The notes beneath the pieces were generated by a model. It was not told the origin of the DNA, did no database searches, and saw only the letters and a program-made list of their open reading frames with translations. DNA of 5,585 nt from the NCBI GenBank assembly GCA_016929735.1, contig JAFGID010000125.1, positions 1 to 5,585 of the forward strand, given 5' to 3'. A program made the translations under genes and the position numbers. Below are positions 1-5,585 of the stretch, piece after piece. Source of the DNA: Ignavibacteriales bacterium. GTDB lineage: Bacteria; Bacteroidota; Ignavibacteria; Ignavibacteriales; Melioribacteraceae. The stretch's first letter is position 1. Each line of letters opens with the position of its first letter.

Positions 1-1276
1 TAAAATCAAATTTTCTTCTTATTAAATTCTCAAGAAATTTCTTATAATTATCGGGAACATACTTAGCATTACTTGAGAAGAAAATAAATATTGGGTAGTG
101 TGTCCCAACTTGAGTAATATATTTTATTTTTATCTCTTTTCCTGTTGCAGTCGCTGGAGGTGGGTTTCTTATTATTTCTGGTAATAAGCTGTCGTTCAAC
201 TCAGATGTTGGTATTTTTATTTTTCTTCTTTCATCTATCTCTTGTGCTAATTCAATTAACTTATATATCCTTTGCTTTGTTAATGCTGATATGAACATGA
301 TTGCAATATAATTAAGATATTCAATTTTACTTCTCAATTCCTCTTCATATTTTTTTGCTGTATTAGTTTCTTTTTCTATTAAGTCCCATTTATTAACAGC
401 TAATATAATTCCTTTTTTTCGTCGCTCTGCTTCAAATATTATTTTTTTATCTTGTACATCAATACCAGTTGTTGCGTCTATCAAGATAATTGCTACGTCA
501 CATTCCATTAAAGCTCGATATGTTCTCACCATCGAGTAATATTCAAGATTCTCTTTAATTTTTGATTTTTTCCTGAGACCTGCAGTATCAATTAAAACAA
601 TTTCCTGACTATAATATTTAAGAATTGAATTAATACTATCACGCGTAGTCCCTGGAATATCTGTCACAATACTCCTGTCAAAACCGAGCAATGCATTAGT
701 TAGAGATGATTTTCCAACATTGGGTTTACCAATAATTGCAATATGTAGTCTTTTATCTTCTTCTTCAGAAATGTTTTGAAAAGTTAATGATTCGCATAAG
801 TCGTCAAGAAAATCACCAAGATTGCGTCCGTTTAAAGCTGATATATCATATAATTTTTCAAATCCGAGTTTATAAAAATCTGACATATATATCGAATGCT
901 GAGGTGTGTCTAATTTGTTTATTAAAAGGAAAACAGTCTTATTATGTTTTCTTAATAATTGAGCAATGTTATAATCCATTGGATTTAGCCCAAACTTACC
1001 GTCCACAACAAATAGGACCGCTTGAGCTTCTTCGATAGAAAATTCAACCTGCTCCTTTATGGCTATTTCAAATTTATCATCAGACTTTGGGATATAACCA
1101 CCAGTATCAATAACCTGAAAAGCTTTTCCATTCCAATCTACTTCACCATAAATTCTATCTCTCGTAACCCCACTAACATCATCTACAATTGCAGTGTTAC
1201 TTTTAGTTAATCTATTGAATAAAGTAGACTTGCCTACATTCGGGCGTCCAACAATTATAATTAATGGCATTTTCAT
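1..1276 (-). CDS. der: Ribosome biogenesis GTPase Der (EngA), 3' end cut by window edge
   Basis: This is the tandem-GTPase protein that binds the 50S ribosomal subunit and is needed for its assembly in the cytoplasm. I translated 425 uninterrupted codons. GTPase domain 1 has the P-loop GRPNVGKS (residues 10-17), VTRD (37-40), DTGG (57-60), NKLD (120-123) and SA (146-147). Domain 2 has GKPNVGKS (183-190), PGTTRD (208-213), DTAG (230-233), NKWD (295-298) and SAL (330-332). A KH-like C-terminal domain follows from about 350, with the family's PPP run at 372-374. Only about 10-20 residues and the stop should lie beyond position 1. The start is ATG at 1276. ATG at 1270 (Met3) is equally plausible, since family members usually begin just before the hydrophobic strand leading to the P-loop. 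No Shine-Dalgarno is visible. The gene begins 6 bases after the stop of the upstream gene, suggesting co-transcription and perhaps translational coupling. All catalytic motifs are intact, so it is expected to be functional. Confidence 0.97.
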   Translation of the reverse strand, partial: MKMPLIIIVGRPNVGKSTLFNRLTKSNTAIVDDVSGVTRDRIYGEVDWNGKAFQVIDTGGYIPKSDDKFEIAIKEQVEFSIEEAQAVLFVVDGKFGLNPMDYNIAQLLRKHNKTVFLLINKLDTPQHSIYMSDFYKLGFEKLYDISALNGRNLGDFLDDLCESLTFQNISEEEDKRLHIAIIGKPNVGKSSLTNALLGFDRSIVTDIPGTTRDSINSILKYYSQEIVLIDTAGLRKKSKIKENLEYYSMVRTYRALMECDVAIILIDATTGIDVQDKKIIFEAERRKKGIILAVNKWDLIEKETNTAKKYEEELRSKIEYLNYIAIMFISALTKQRIYKLIELAQEIDERRKIKIPTSELNDSLLPEIIRNPPPATATGKEIKIKYITQVGTHYPIFIFFSSNAKYVPDNYKKFLENLIRRKFDF

Positions 1277-1282
1277 AAAAAA

Positions 1283-2137
1283 TTAAAAATTAAATCGTAG
1301 ATTAATTCGGGGGTAATAGTACCGGTTGTTTGCTAAAATAATTTTATCTATTTCAGCTGAGATTTGAAGATTCTTGTTATAACTACTTGTTGTCCAGGCA
1401 GCATCTAATGCACTAATTATGTGATTAGCAACTATTACAATTACTGCTGTTTGAGCAACACCATAATAATCATTTGCTTTGCCTCTTAAGCCGGAGTAAT
1501 AACTGAAATTTTGAGTAACCGGATCTGGATATTTATAGGTTGTATTTGATAGATCAAAATCATCCCAACCTGGATTGAATTGAGAATATTTTCCAATCAT
1601 TTCATAATATTGTTGGTCCCCATAAGGAGCAAGCGAGTGTGAATATCCTTCGACTTCCCTTTCCATATTATTCAACACAGACCAATTAACTTGTGTCTTC
1701 TGAGCATCATAAAACAAATTCTGGTAATTCAATTTTTGTGCGTCTGATAATCTGTTATCGTAAGTCCATTTAGCATATTTTGCTACACTCCATCTTTCAT
1801 CAGCATAGTTTTGGAAGAATATTGTCTGATCGTCACCTTTTTTATCATAGATAATTCCCGTAGCAATTGATGCAATTTCTAATGCAAAGAATAATCCTGC
1901 TTTCCAATAACTTTTGGCATAAAATTCTCCAGCACCGGGGAAGGCAAATGATAATACTGCTGCTAGAAATACTGATTTTTCTTCTTGGGTAACCGTTTGA
2001 AATTTATTATCGTCGAATGTTTTTTCGAATGCAATTTGAGAATCAAAATAAATATTACCAGTAAAAATCGAATCAATATCCTGTGCTGATAAATTACAAA
2101 TTATAAAAAATAAGATTGATAATAATACATTTTTCAT
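1283..2137 (-). CDS. Exported membrane protein of unknown function, DUF5683-like
   Basis: I do not recognise a named function. The 284-residue product starts with a signal peptide (about residues 1-19, ending NLSAQ), so it is exported. A second hydrophobic stretch (about 55-72) carries FPGAGEFY, followed by YWKAG and another hydrophobic segment (about 79-97). This pattern of a membrane segment with PGxGxxY and then YWKA recalls the DUF5683 proteins of Bacteroidota. The middle (about 100-225) is polar and rich in Tyr, Trp and Asn. A third hydrophobic segment (about 226-248) ends in NHIISALDAAW, again like the NxxxSxxDA of that group. The C-terminus, RINLRFNF, is an alternating aromatic strand ending in Phe. 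That resembles an outer-membrane end signal, but one strand proves little. The gene lies 42 bases after the protease-barrel gene and 6 bases before der. The start at 2137 is supported by the signal peptide and by a GGAG site 5 bases upstream. The family assignment is from memory of the motifs, not a search. Confidence 0.8.
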   Translation of the reverse strand: MKNVLLSILFFIICNLSAQDIDSIFTGNIYFDSQIAFEKTFDDNKFQTVTQEEKSVFLAAVLSFAFPGAGEFYAKSYWKAGLFFALEIASIATGIIYDKKGDDQTIFFQNYADERWSVAKYAKWTYDNRLSDAQKLNYQNLFYDAQKTQVNWSVLNNMEREVEGYSHSLAPYGDQQYYEMIGKYSQFNPGWDDFDLSNTTYKYPDPVTQNFSYYSGLRGKANDYYGVAQTAVIVIVANHIISALDAAWTTSSYNKNLQISAEIDKIILANNRYYYPRINLRFNF

Positions 2138-2142
2138 AAATA

Positions 2143-2146
2143 CTCC
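2143..2146 (-). promoter_or_regulatory. Shine-Dalgarno site (GGAG) of the DUF5683-like gene
   Basis: On the minus strand the leader reads TTGGAGTATTTATG, placing GGAG 5 bases before the ATG at 2137. It is the only clear Shine-Dalgarno among the three starts in the window. The leaders of the 1030-residue protein and of der have only A/T-rich sequence. It fixes the chosen start and suggests this gene is translated independently rather than only by coupling. Confidence 0.6.
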
Positions 2147-2179
2147 AAATTTTTTACAATCAAAACTCGCAAAGGTTAA

Positions 2180-5100
2180 TTAAAAAGAAAAGTCAAAAAG
2201 TATTCCACCATAAAATTGCCATTCCTTACCATATTTTATTTCTTCTCCATGAACCATTCTAGTGTATTCATCAAATGAATAGGAAGCGTTGAAAAATATA
2301 CTTGTCGGAAACATATAAAAGGAAATCAAACTCATTCTTAATTCTGCACCAACTCCCTTTTTAAATGAATTAAATTTTGGAGCTTTGCCTGTCCAAGCAT
2401 CACCATAATCTCCATAAACACTTAGAAATATTTTATCCAAATATAGATGACCAAACTTGAAATCAATATCACGGAATAATGGAAAGCGATAAGTAAGATT
2501 TAGCCAAAGTAATTCATTGCCACTAATTGCATAAAACGGATAAGCTTTCATCCCGATTAAGCCACCAAGATAGTAATCAAAGAAATCCGGAACTTCTGGT
2601 CCTAAAATACTTGCTGCTCGAACACCAAGAGTGATTGTGTGTCTTGAAAATAATCTTAAATATTCTTTCCAATTTAATTCAATCCGATGGAAATTAAAAT
2701 GACCATATTTCGGGATTAACATTCCATTTTCCACTTCATACTCACTTTCAGAATTGAATTTGTTAAATTCATAATTATATTGAAATTCCACTTTACGACC
2801 GATTGGATTAATTTCTGAATCAACATAAGGCAACAATCCGTTATGTGTAAATTTAACTTGAATATTCCTTCCAATCAAATAAGTATCTTTTGTTGATGGA
2901 TATAAAATAGTGGTATTGGGTAAAATAAAGCTGCCTAGAGTTGCAGTATAAGAACTAAAAATAAATCTTGCCTCTATTTCATTAGCTATGGAAAATATTT
3001 TGTGTTTTGCTACAAAATCAAATTCAAAAAGATCATAAGTTACATCCGTTGGAATTTTGTGGTCATATTTAAATTCACCACCTGTTGAATCTATCCCGAA
3101 AAATATATCTACATTTGCTTTTCTACTAATACTGTACAATTCAACCGCAACTTGAGGTTTTAGTCCCAAATTATAAATCAATGGGAGTTTATCTCGATAT
3201 TCTAATTGTAAAAATAAATCTCTTTCAGCCCTTGTATTTATCGAGCCACCCGCAAAAATGGAAAATCTATTTAGCATATCACTCGAAAGCAAATATACTC
3301 CGGGCTTTATTCTATCAATAACAGAATTTGACGTGTTGTAATTATCATAGCGAATAAAAGGTAATACAGATAACCTGCTGAATGCACCACTATATTTTGT
3401 TGCTTCATATTCTGGTACCTTGGTATCATCGAAATTTATCAAAGAATAAATATCATAATTTTGGAAATCACCATTTGGAATTTGAGTATCTAAAGGTGGA
3501 TTATTTTTCCATATATATTTTTTATCTTTATTTACTTTTTCCTGTTCAGTTTTTGAAACCTGAAAAATTTTAAATCCATCTGCCGTATATCCGGAGTAAC
3601 AAATATCACCACTTACATTAACTGTCGGCATAAAAGCACCACCAACAACATTTGTTAATCTTTTAGTTTCCTTTAAATTCAGGTCATAAGAATAAATATT
3701 AAAAATTCCTGTTTCGTTTGATGTATACAAAATAACATTTTCAGATACAATAAAAGGTTCTCGTTCTTCGTAATTTTCTTTTAGAATAAATTCAAAATTT
3801 GCACCCGATGTATCAATTATTGCTATATCACGTCCGGAAATTTCAGTGTAGTCAAAAATTATTTTGGAATCATTAATTGTAAATTTTGGATTATATACCT
3901 GTTCACCATTACCAAAGATAGTTATAGATTTAAAATTTTTTCCGTCAATATCAATCATACCAAGATTCGTTGTTCCATCCTTTTGGTAGACAAAAACAAT
4001 TTTATTTCCCGAATAAGAAACAGAAGGGTTGTTTGCCCTCAATCCATAAGTCAATCTTTCTTCCTCATCCTCATCAATATCATAAACATAAACATCATGA
4101 ACACTTAGGAAATTGTTATTATCGCGAGTCAATTTTGAATAGACTATTTTATTTTGATTTTGGATATAACTTAAATTTGATTGAACACCAGTTACAAGTA
4201 ATTCATTTTTCTTTGAAGCAAAATCGTAAAGATATAAGTTAGATATTCCGAAATAATCAGCACCCTTGTTCGAGACATAAATCAATTTTTTACCATCTTG
4301 TGAAAAAACTGGATAAAAATTCCCGAATCCATCATCAATTATTTTTTCACCTTCAATTTTATTTTCCAGTACAGATTTAATTCTGTTATTATAATCTTCT
4401 GTTGTAAACGCAATCCATTCACTATAAATTTCCACACCGGATTTTCCAAGGACATCCTGAAATGCAGCATCAATAGTAAAGTTTGTAAGCGAGCCTAATT
4501 TTTCAGAAATCAGTCTCAATTTATCTTCACCATATTTCTGAGCAATAAATAAAGTCAAAGCAAATCCACTATTGTAAACAGATTCATTTCCAAGACTTGT
4601 TTTACTGAATACACCCATTTCGTTCCAAGTCAACAATTTATTTTCCAACGCATAACATCTTATTATCATATCACGATGCGAATCCCAACTATCATAATTA
4701 AACTCCCTTCTCTGATATTGTGCAGTTCCTTCTGCAAACCAAGCAGGTATATTAAATGTAGCGACAGGATACGATGCTATAAAATTTGGGAAACCATATA
4801 GAACGTCTGGTCTTCGTTTATCTTCATAATTCAAGAATTGTAAATAAATAGCAGGAATTGTTCTTCCAAGTTTCATTGCTGCCTGAATTTGAACCATATG
4901 AGTAAACTCATGTGATACAACATTTCGCAGCCAATTATGTGTTCCGCGCAAGTCCGTATCCAATGCAGAAGACCATAACTCAATTTTGTTATCGAAGAAA
5001 TACGTTGCTCCATTTGAAAAATCATCAATATCTTTTATAACAAAATGGATCCTTTCAGGTTCATATTGATATAATGTTGTAATGGGTTCCCAAATTTCAT

Positions 5101-5272
5101 CAATTATTTTGGCAACTATTTTTGCTGTTCTTTCTGCTTCGGGATGAAAATGTACATCTGCATGCTTCGATTTTAATGTGTACCAAGAATACTCTGGATT
5201 ATACTCGTCAAATTGAGCATTAAGCAGAATGAAAGAGAACAAAAAAAGGAAAGGTATATATATTTTATGCAT
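2180..5272 (-). CDS. Putative zinc peptidase - TolB/PD40 propeller - Omp85-like outer-membrane barrel protein
   Basis: This is a 1030-residue exported protein with three parts. Residues 1-19 are a signal peptide (ending LLNA, then QF). Residues about 28-300 look like a peptidase MA (gluzincin-like) domain: HEFTH at 121-125 gives two zinc-ligand histidines and the catalytic Glu122, and WFAEGTAQY at 178-186 supplies Glu181 as the likely third ligand. Residues about 313-575 hold about six PD40/TolB-like blades, for example YPVFSQDGKKLIYVS near 320, NPSVSYSGNKIVFV near 415, and further blades near 460, 505 and 548. From about 630 to the end is a predicted beta-barrel. It has GGLIGMKAY (903-911) and YRFPL (928-932) where Omp85 proteins carry their conserved loop-6 and strand motifs, then YGDYGDAW (953-960) and a final aromatic strand ending DFSF. 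No POTRA domains are evident. The protein should sit in the outer membrane with the peptidase and propeller attached, but their side of the membrane is not shown. Start: ATG 5272 directly precedes the signal peptide, behind an A8 run without a Shine-Dalgarno. The substrate is unknown. The domain calls are fairly secure; protease activity is inferred. Confidence 0.88.
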   Translation of the reverse strand: MHKIYIPFLFLFSFILLNAQFDEYNPEYSWYTLKSKHADVHFHPEAERTAKIVAKIIDEIWEPITTLYQYEPERIHFVIKDIDDFSNGATYFFDNKIELWSSALDTDLRGTHNWLRNVVSHEFTHMVQIQAAMKLGRTIPAIYLQFLNYEDKRRPDVLYGFPNFIASYPVATFNIPAWFAEGTAQYQRREFNYDSWDSHRDMIIRCYALENKLLTWNEMGVFSKTSLGNESVYNSGFALTLFIAQKYGEDKLRLISEKLGSLTNFTIDAAFQDVLGKSGVEIYSEWIAFTTEDYNNRIKSVLENKIEGEKIIDDGFGNFYPVFSQDGKKLIYVSNKGADYFGISNLYLYDFASKKNELLVTGVQSNLSYIQNQNKIVYSKLTRDNNNFLSVHDVYVYDIDEDEEERLTYGLRANNPSVSYSGNKIVFVYQKDGTTNLGMIDIDGKNFKSITIFGNGEQVYNPKFTINDSKIIFDYTEISGRDIAIIDTSGANFEFILKENYEEREPFIVSENVILYTSNETGIFNIYSYDLNLKETKRLTNVVGGAFMPTVNVSGDICYSGYTADGFKIFQVSKTEQEKVNKDKKYIWKNNPPLDTQIPNGDFQNYDIYSLINFDDTKVPEYEATKYSGAFSRLSVLPFIRYDNYNTSNSVIDRIKPGVYLLSSDMLNRFSIFAGGSINTRAERDLFLQLEYRDKLPLIYNLGLKPQVAVELYSISRKANVDIFFGIDSTGGEFKYDHKIPTDVTYDLFEFDFVAKHKIFSIANEIEARFIFSSYTATLGSFILPNTTILYPSTKDTYLIGRNIQVKFTHNGLLPYVDSEINPIGRKVEFQYNYEFNKFNSESEYEVENGMLIPKYGHFNFHRIELNWKEYLRLFSRHTITLGVRAASILGPEVPDFFDYYLGGLIGMKAYPFYAISGNELLWLNLTYRFPLFRDIDFKFGHLYLDKIFLSVYGDYGDAWTGKAPKFNSFKKGVGAELRMSLISFYMFPTSIFFNASYSFDEYTRMVHGEEIKYGKEWQFYGGILFDFSF
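2183..3385 (-). other. Omp85/BamA-like outer-membrane beta-barrel region
   Basis: This encodes about residues 630-1030. The stretch alternates hydrophobic and polar residues in many short strands and is aromatic-rich. It ends with a strand terminating in Phe, as outer-membrane barrels do. GGLIGMKAY, YRFPL and YGDYGDAW occur in the order and spacing of the last strands of Omp85 proteins. A linker without clear fold (about 576-629) separates it from the propeller. The number of strands cannot be fixed by eye. Confidence 0.7.
3548..4336 (-). other. TolB/PD40-like beta-propeller region
   Basis: This encodes about residues 313-575 of the 1030-residue protein. Blades of about 40-50 residues recur with the pattern (N/Y)P-x-(F/V)-S-x-(D/S)G-x-K-(I/L)-(I/V)-(Y/F), a loop, then a strand such as NLYLYD, DVYVYD or NIYSYD. 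Candidate blade starts are near residues 317, 365, 411, 458, 501 and 544, giving six, the number in TolB. TolB propellers bind protein partners, so a recruiting role for the adjacent peptidase or barrel is a reasonable inference. Confidence 0.75.
4715..4912 (-). other. Zinc-site segment of the peptidase domain (HEFTH ... WFAEGTAQY)
   Basis: This part of the 1030-residue protein encodes residues 121-186. His121 and His125 with Glu122 form an HExxH motif. Glu181 in WFAEGTAQY is the candidate third zinc ligand, in the usual gluzincin W-x-x-E-G-x-A-x-Y setting. About 55 residues separate His125 from Glu181, longer than the roughly 20-25 typical of compact gluzincins. The insert is aromatic and proline-containing. 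All metal-binding and catalytic positions expected for an active enzyme are present. Confidence 0.75.
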
Positions 5273-5296
5273 TATTTTTTTTACTATAATTGTAAA

Positions 5297-5585
5297 TTAT
5301 TTAATTATTGCAATTTTAATTACTATATCACTAGTTTTACCAGTAACACTTGTTGCTTCGATATTTGCAAAATAAACTCCGCTTTGAATATCCGACACAT
5401 TCCACACAAATTCATTATCATACCCACCTCTTGCATCAGCTTCATGTTTAGCTACTAAATCGCCAGCAAGATCAAATATTCTAATTACAATTTTCGAATC
5501 TTCTGATACATAATATCTAATGTTAGTTTCATTTTCATAGACAGGGTTAGGCCAATTGTATGCTTTGTTCTTTGGGAAAAATTCA
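5297..5585 (-). CDS. C-terminal end of an exported protein with T9SS type A sorting-like (or FlgD Ig-like) domain, 5' part outside the window
   Basis: The reading frame enters from the right edge and runs 95 codons to TAA at 5297. It shows the pattern of C-terminal Ig-like folds in Bacteroidota and relatives: NWPNP (residues 10-14 of the visible part), a strand around NIRYYV, then IVIRIFDLAGDLV, a GGY turn, FVWNVSD and SGVYFANIEA, ending with VIKIAIIK. The closing basic strand fits a T9SS type A sorting signal, which sends the protein through the outer membrane and is removed on arrival. The FlgD Ig-like fold (PF13860) has a similar NxPNP...SGVY pattern and is the main alternative. The catalytic or binding part lies outside the window, so the protein's job is unknown. 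The stop is 24 bases before the protease-barrel gene, suggesting one transcript. Confidence 0.85.
   Translation of the reverse strand, partial: EFFPKNKAYNWPNPVYENETNIRYYVSEDSKIVIRIFDLAGDLVAKHEADARGGYDNEFVWNVSDIQSGVYFANIEATSVTGKTSDIVIKIAIIK

Noticed and set aside
736..1210. Two overlapping plus-strand open frames of 100 and 62 codons
   Set aside because: They lie wholly antisense to der, whose GTPase motifs are intact across the same bases. Their translations show no family motif.
2096..2098. Cys14 in the signal peptide of the DUF5683-like protein as a lipoprotein cysteine
   Set aside because: The residues before it are F-I-I and lack the small residue a lipobox needs at -1. The sequence continues NLSAQ, which fits ordinary signal peptidase cleavage.
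3382..4242. Plus-strand open frames at 3382-3573 and 3970-4242
   Set aside because: Both are antisense to the 1030-residue protein, inside the barrel/linker and propeller coding regions. The His-rich second frame is the complement of the coding sequence and not a metal-binding gene.
5288..5315. Imperfect inverted repeat AATTGTAA ... TTGCAATT around the stop of the T9SS-like gene, considered as a terminator
   Set aside because: The stem is short and almost all A/T with a loop of 12 bases. On the minus strand it is followed by an A-run and not a T-run, so it does not look like an intrinsic terminator.
5213..5458. Plus-strand open frame of 81 codons
   Set aside because: It is antisense to the signal-peptide start of the protease-barrel gene and to the T9SS-like tail, and its composition is that of low-complexity AT-rich DNA.

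Overview
The window carries four genes, all on the minus strand, so it reads from right (5585) to left (1). The DNA is AT-rich. Leaders are mostly A-rich with weak or absent Shine-Dalgarno sequences. One gene ends in a type IX secretion (T9SS)-like or FlgD-like C-terminal Ig fold. Together with the styles of the other proteins, this points to the Bacteroidota/Chlorobi/Ignavibacteria group, and an Ignavibacteria-like genome fits best. That placement is an inference from protein style, not from a marker phylogeny.

Layout in transcription order: (1) 5585-5297, the last 95 residues of a larger exported protein ending in a T9SS type A sorting-like domain, with its 5' part outside the window. (2) 5272-2180, a 1030-residue envelope protein with a signal peptide, a zinc-peptidase (MA/gluzincin-like) domain with HEFTH and a downstream WFAEG glutamate, about six TolB/PD40-like propeller blades, and a C-terminal Omp85/BamA-like outer-membrane beta-barrel. 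(3) 2137-1283, a 284-residue exported membrane protein resembling DUF5683-type proteins, function unknown. (4) 1276-1, ribosome-biogenesis GTPase Der (EngA), nearly complete and cut by the window edge shortly before its stop.

The gaps are 24, 42 and 6 bases and none holds a convincing terminator, so the four genes could form one transcription unit. The first three look like envelope or secretion genes and Der is housekeeping. No RNA gene, insertion sequence, CRISPR array or long repeat was seen, and no non-coding stretch exceeds 42 bases.

The most interesting item is the 1030-residue protein. It joins a putative zinc protease, a propeller and an Omp85-like barrel in one chain, with no recognisable POTRA domains, and it sits directly after a probable T9SS cargo gene. 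Similar architectures exist in databases under generic names (PD40-domain or BamA/TamA-family protein), but I know of no established function.
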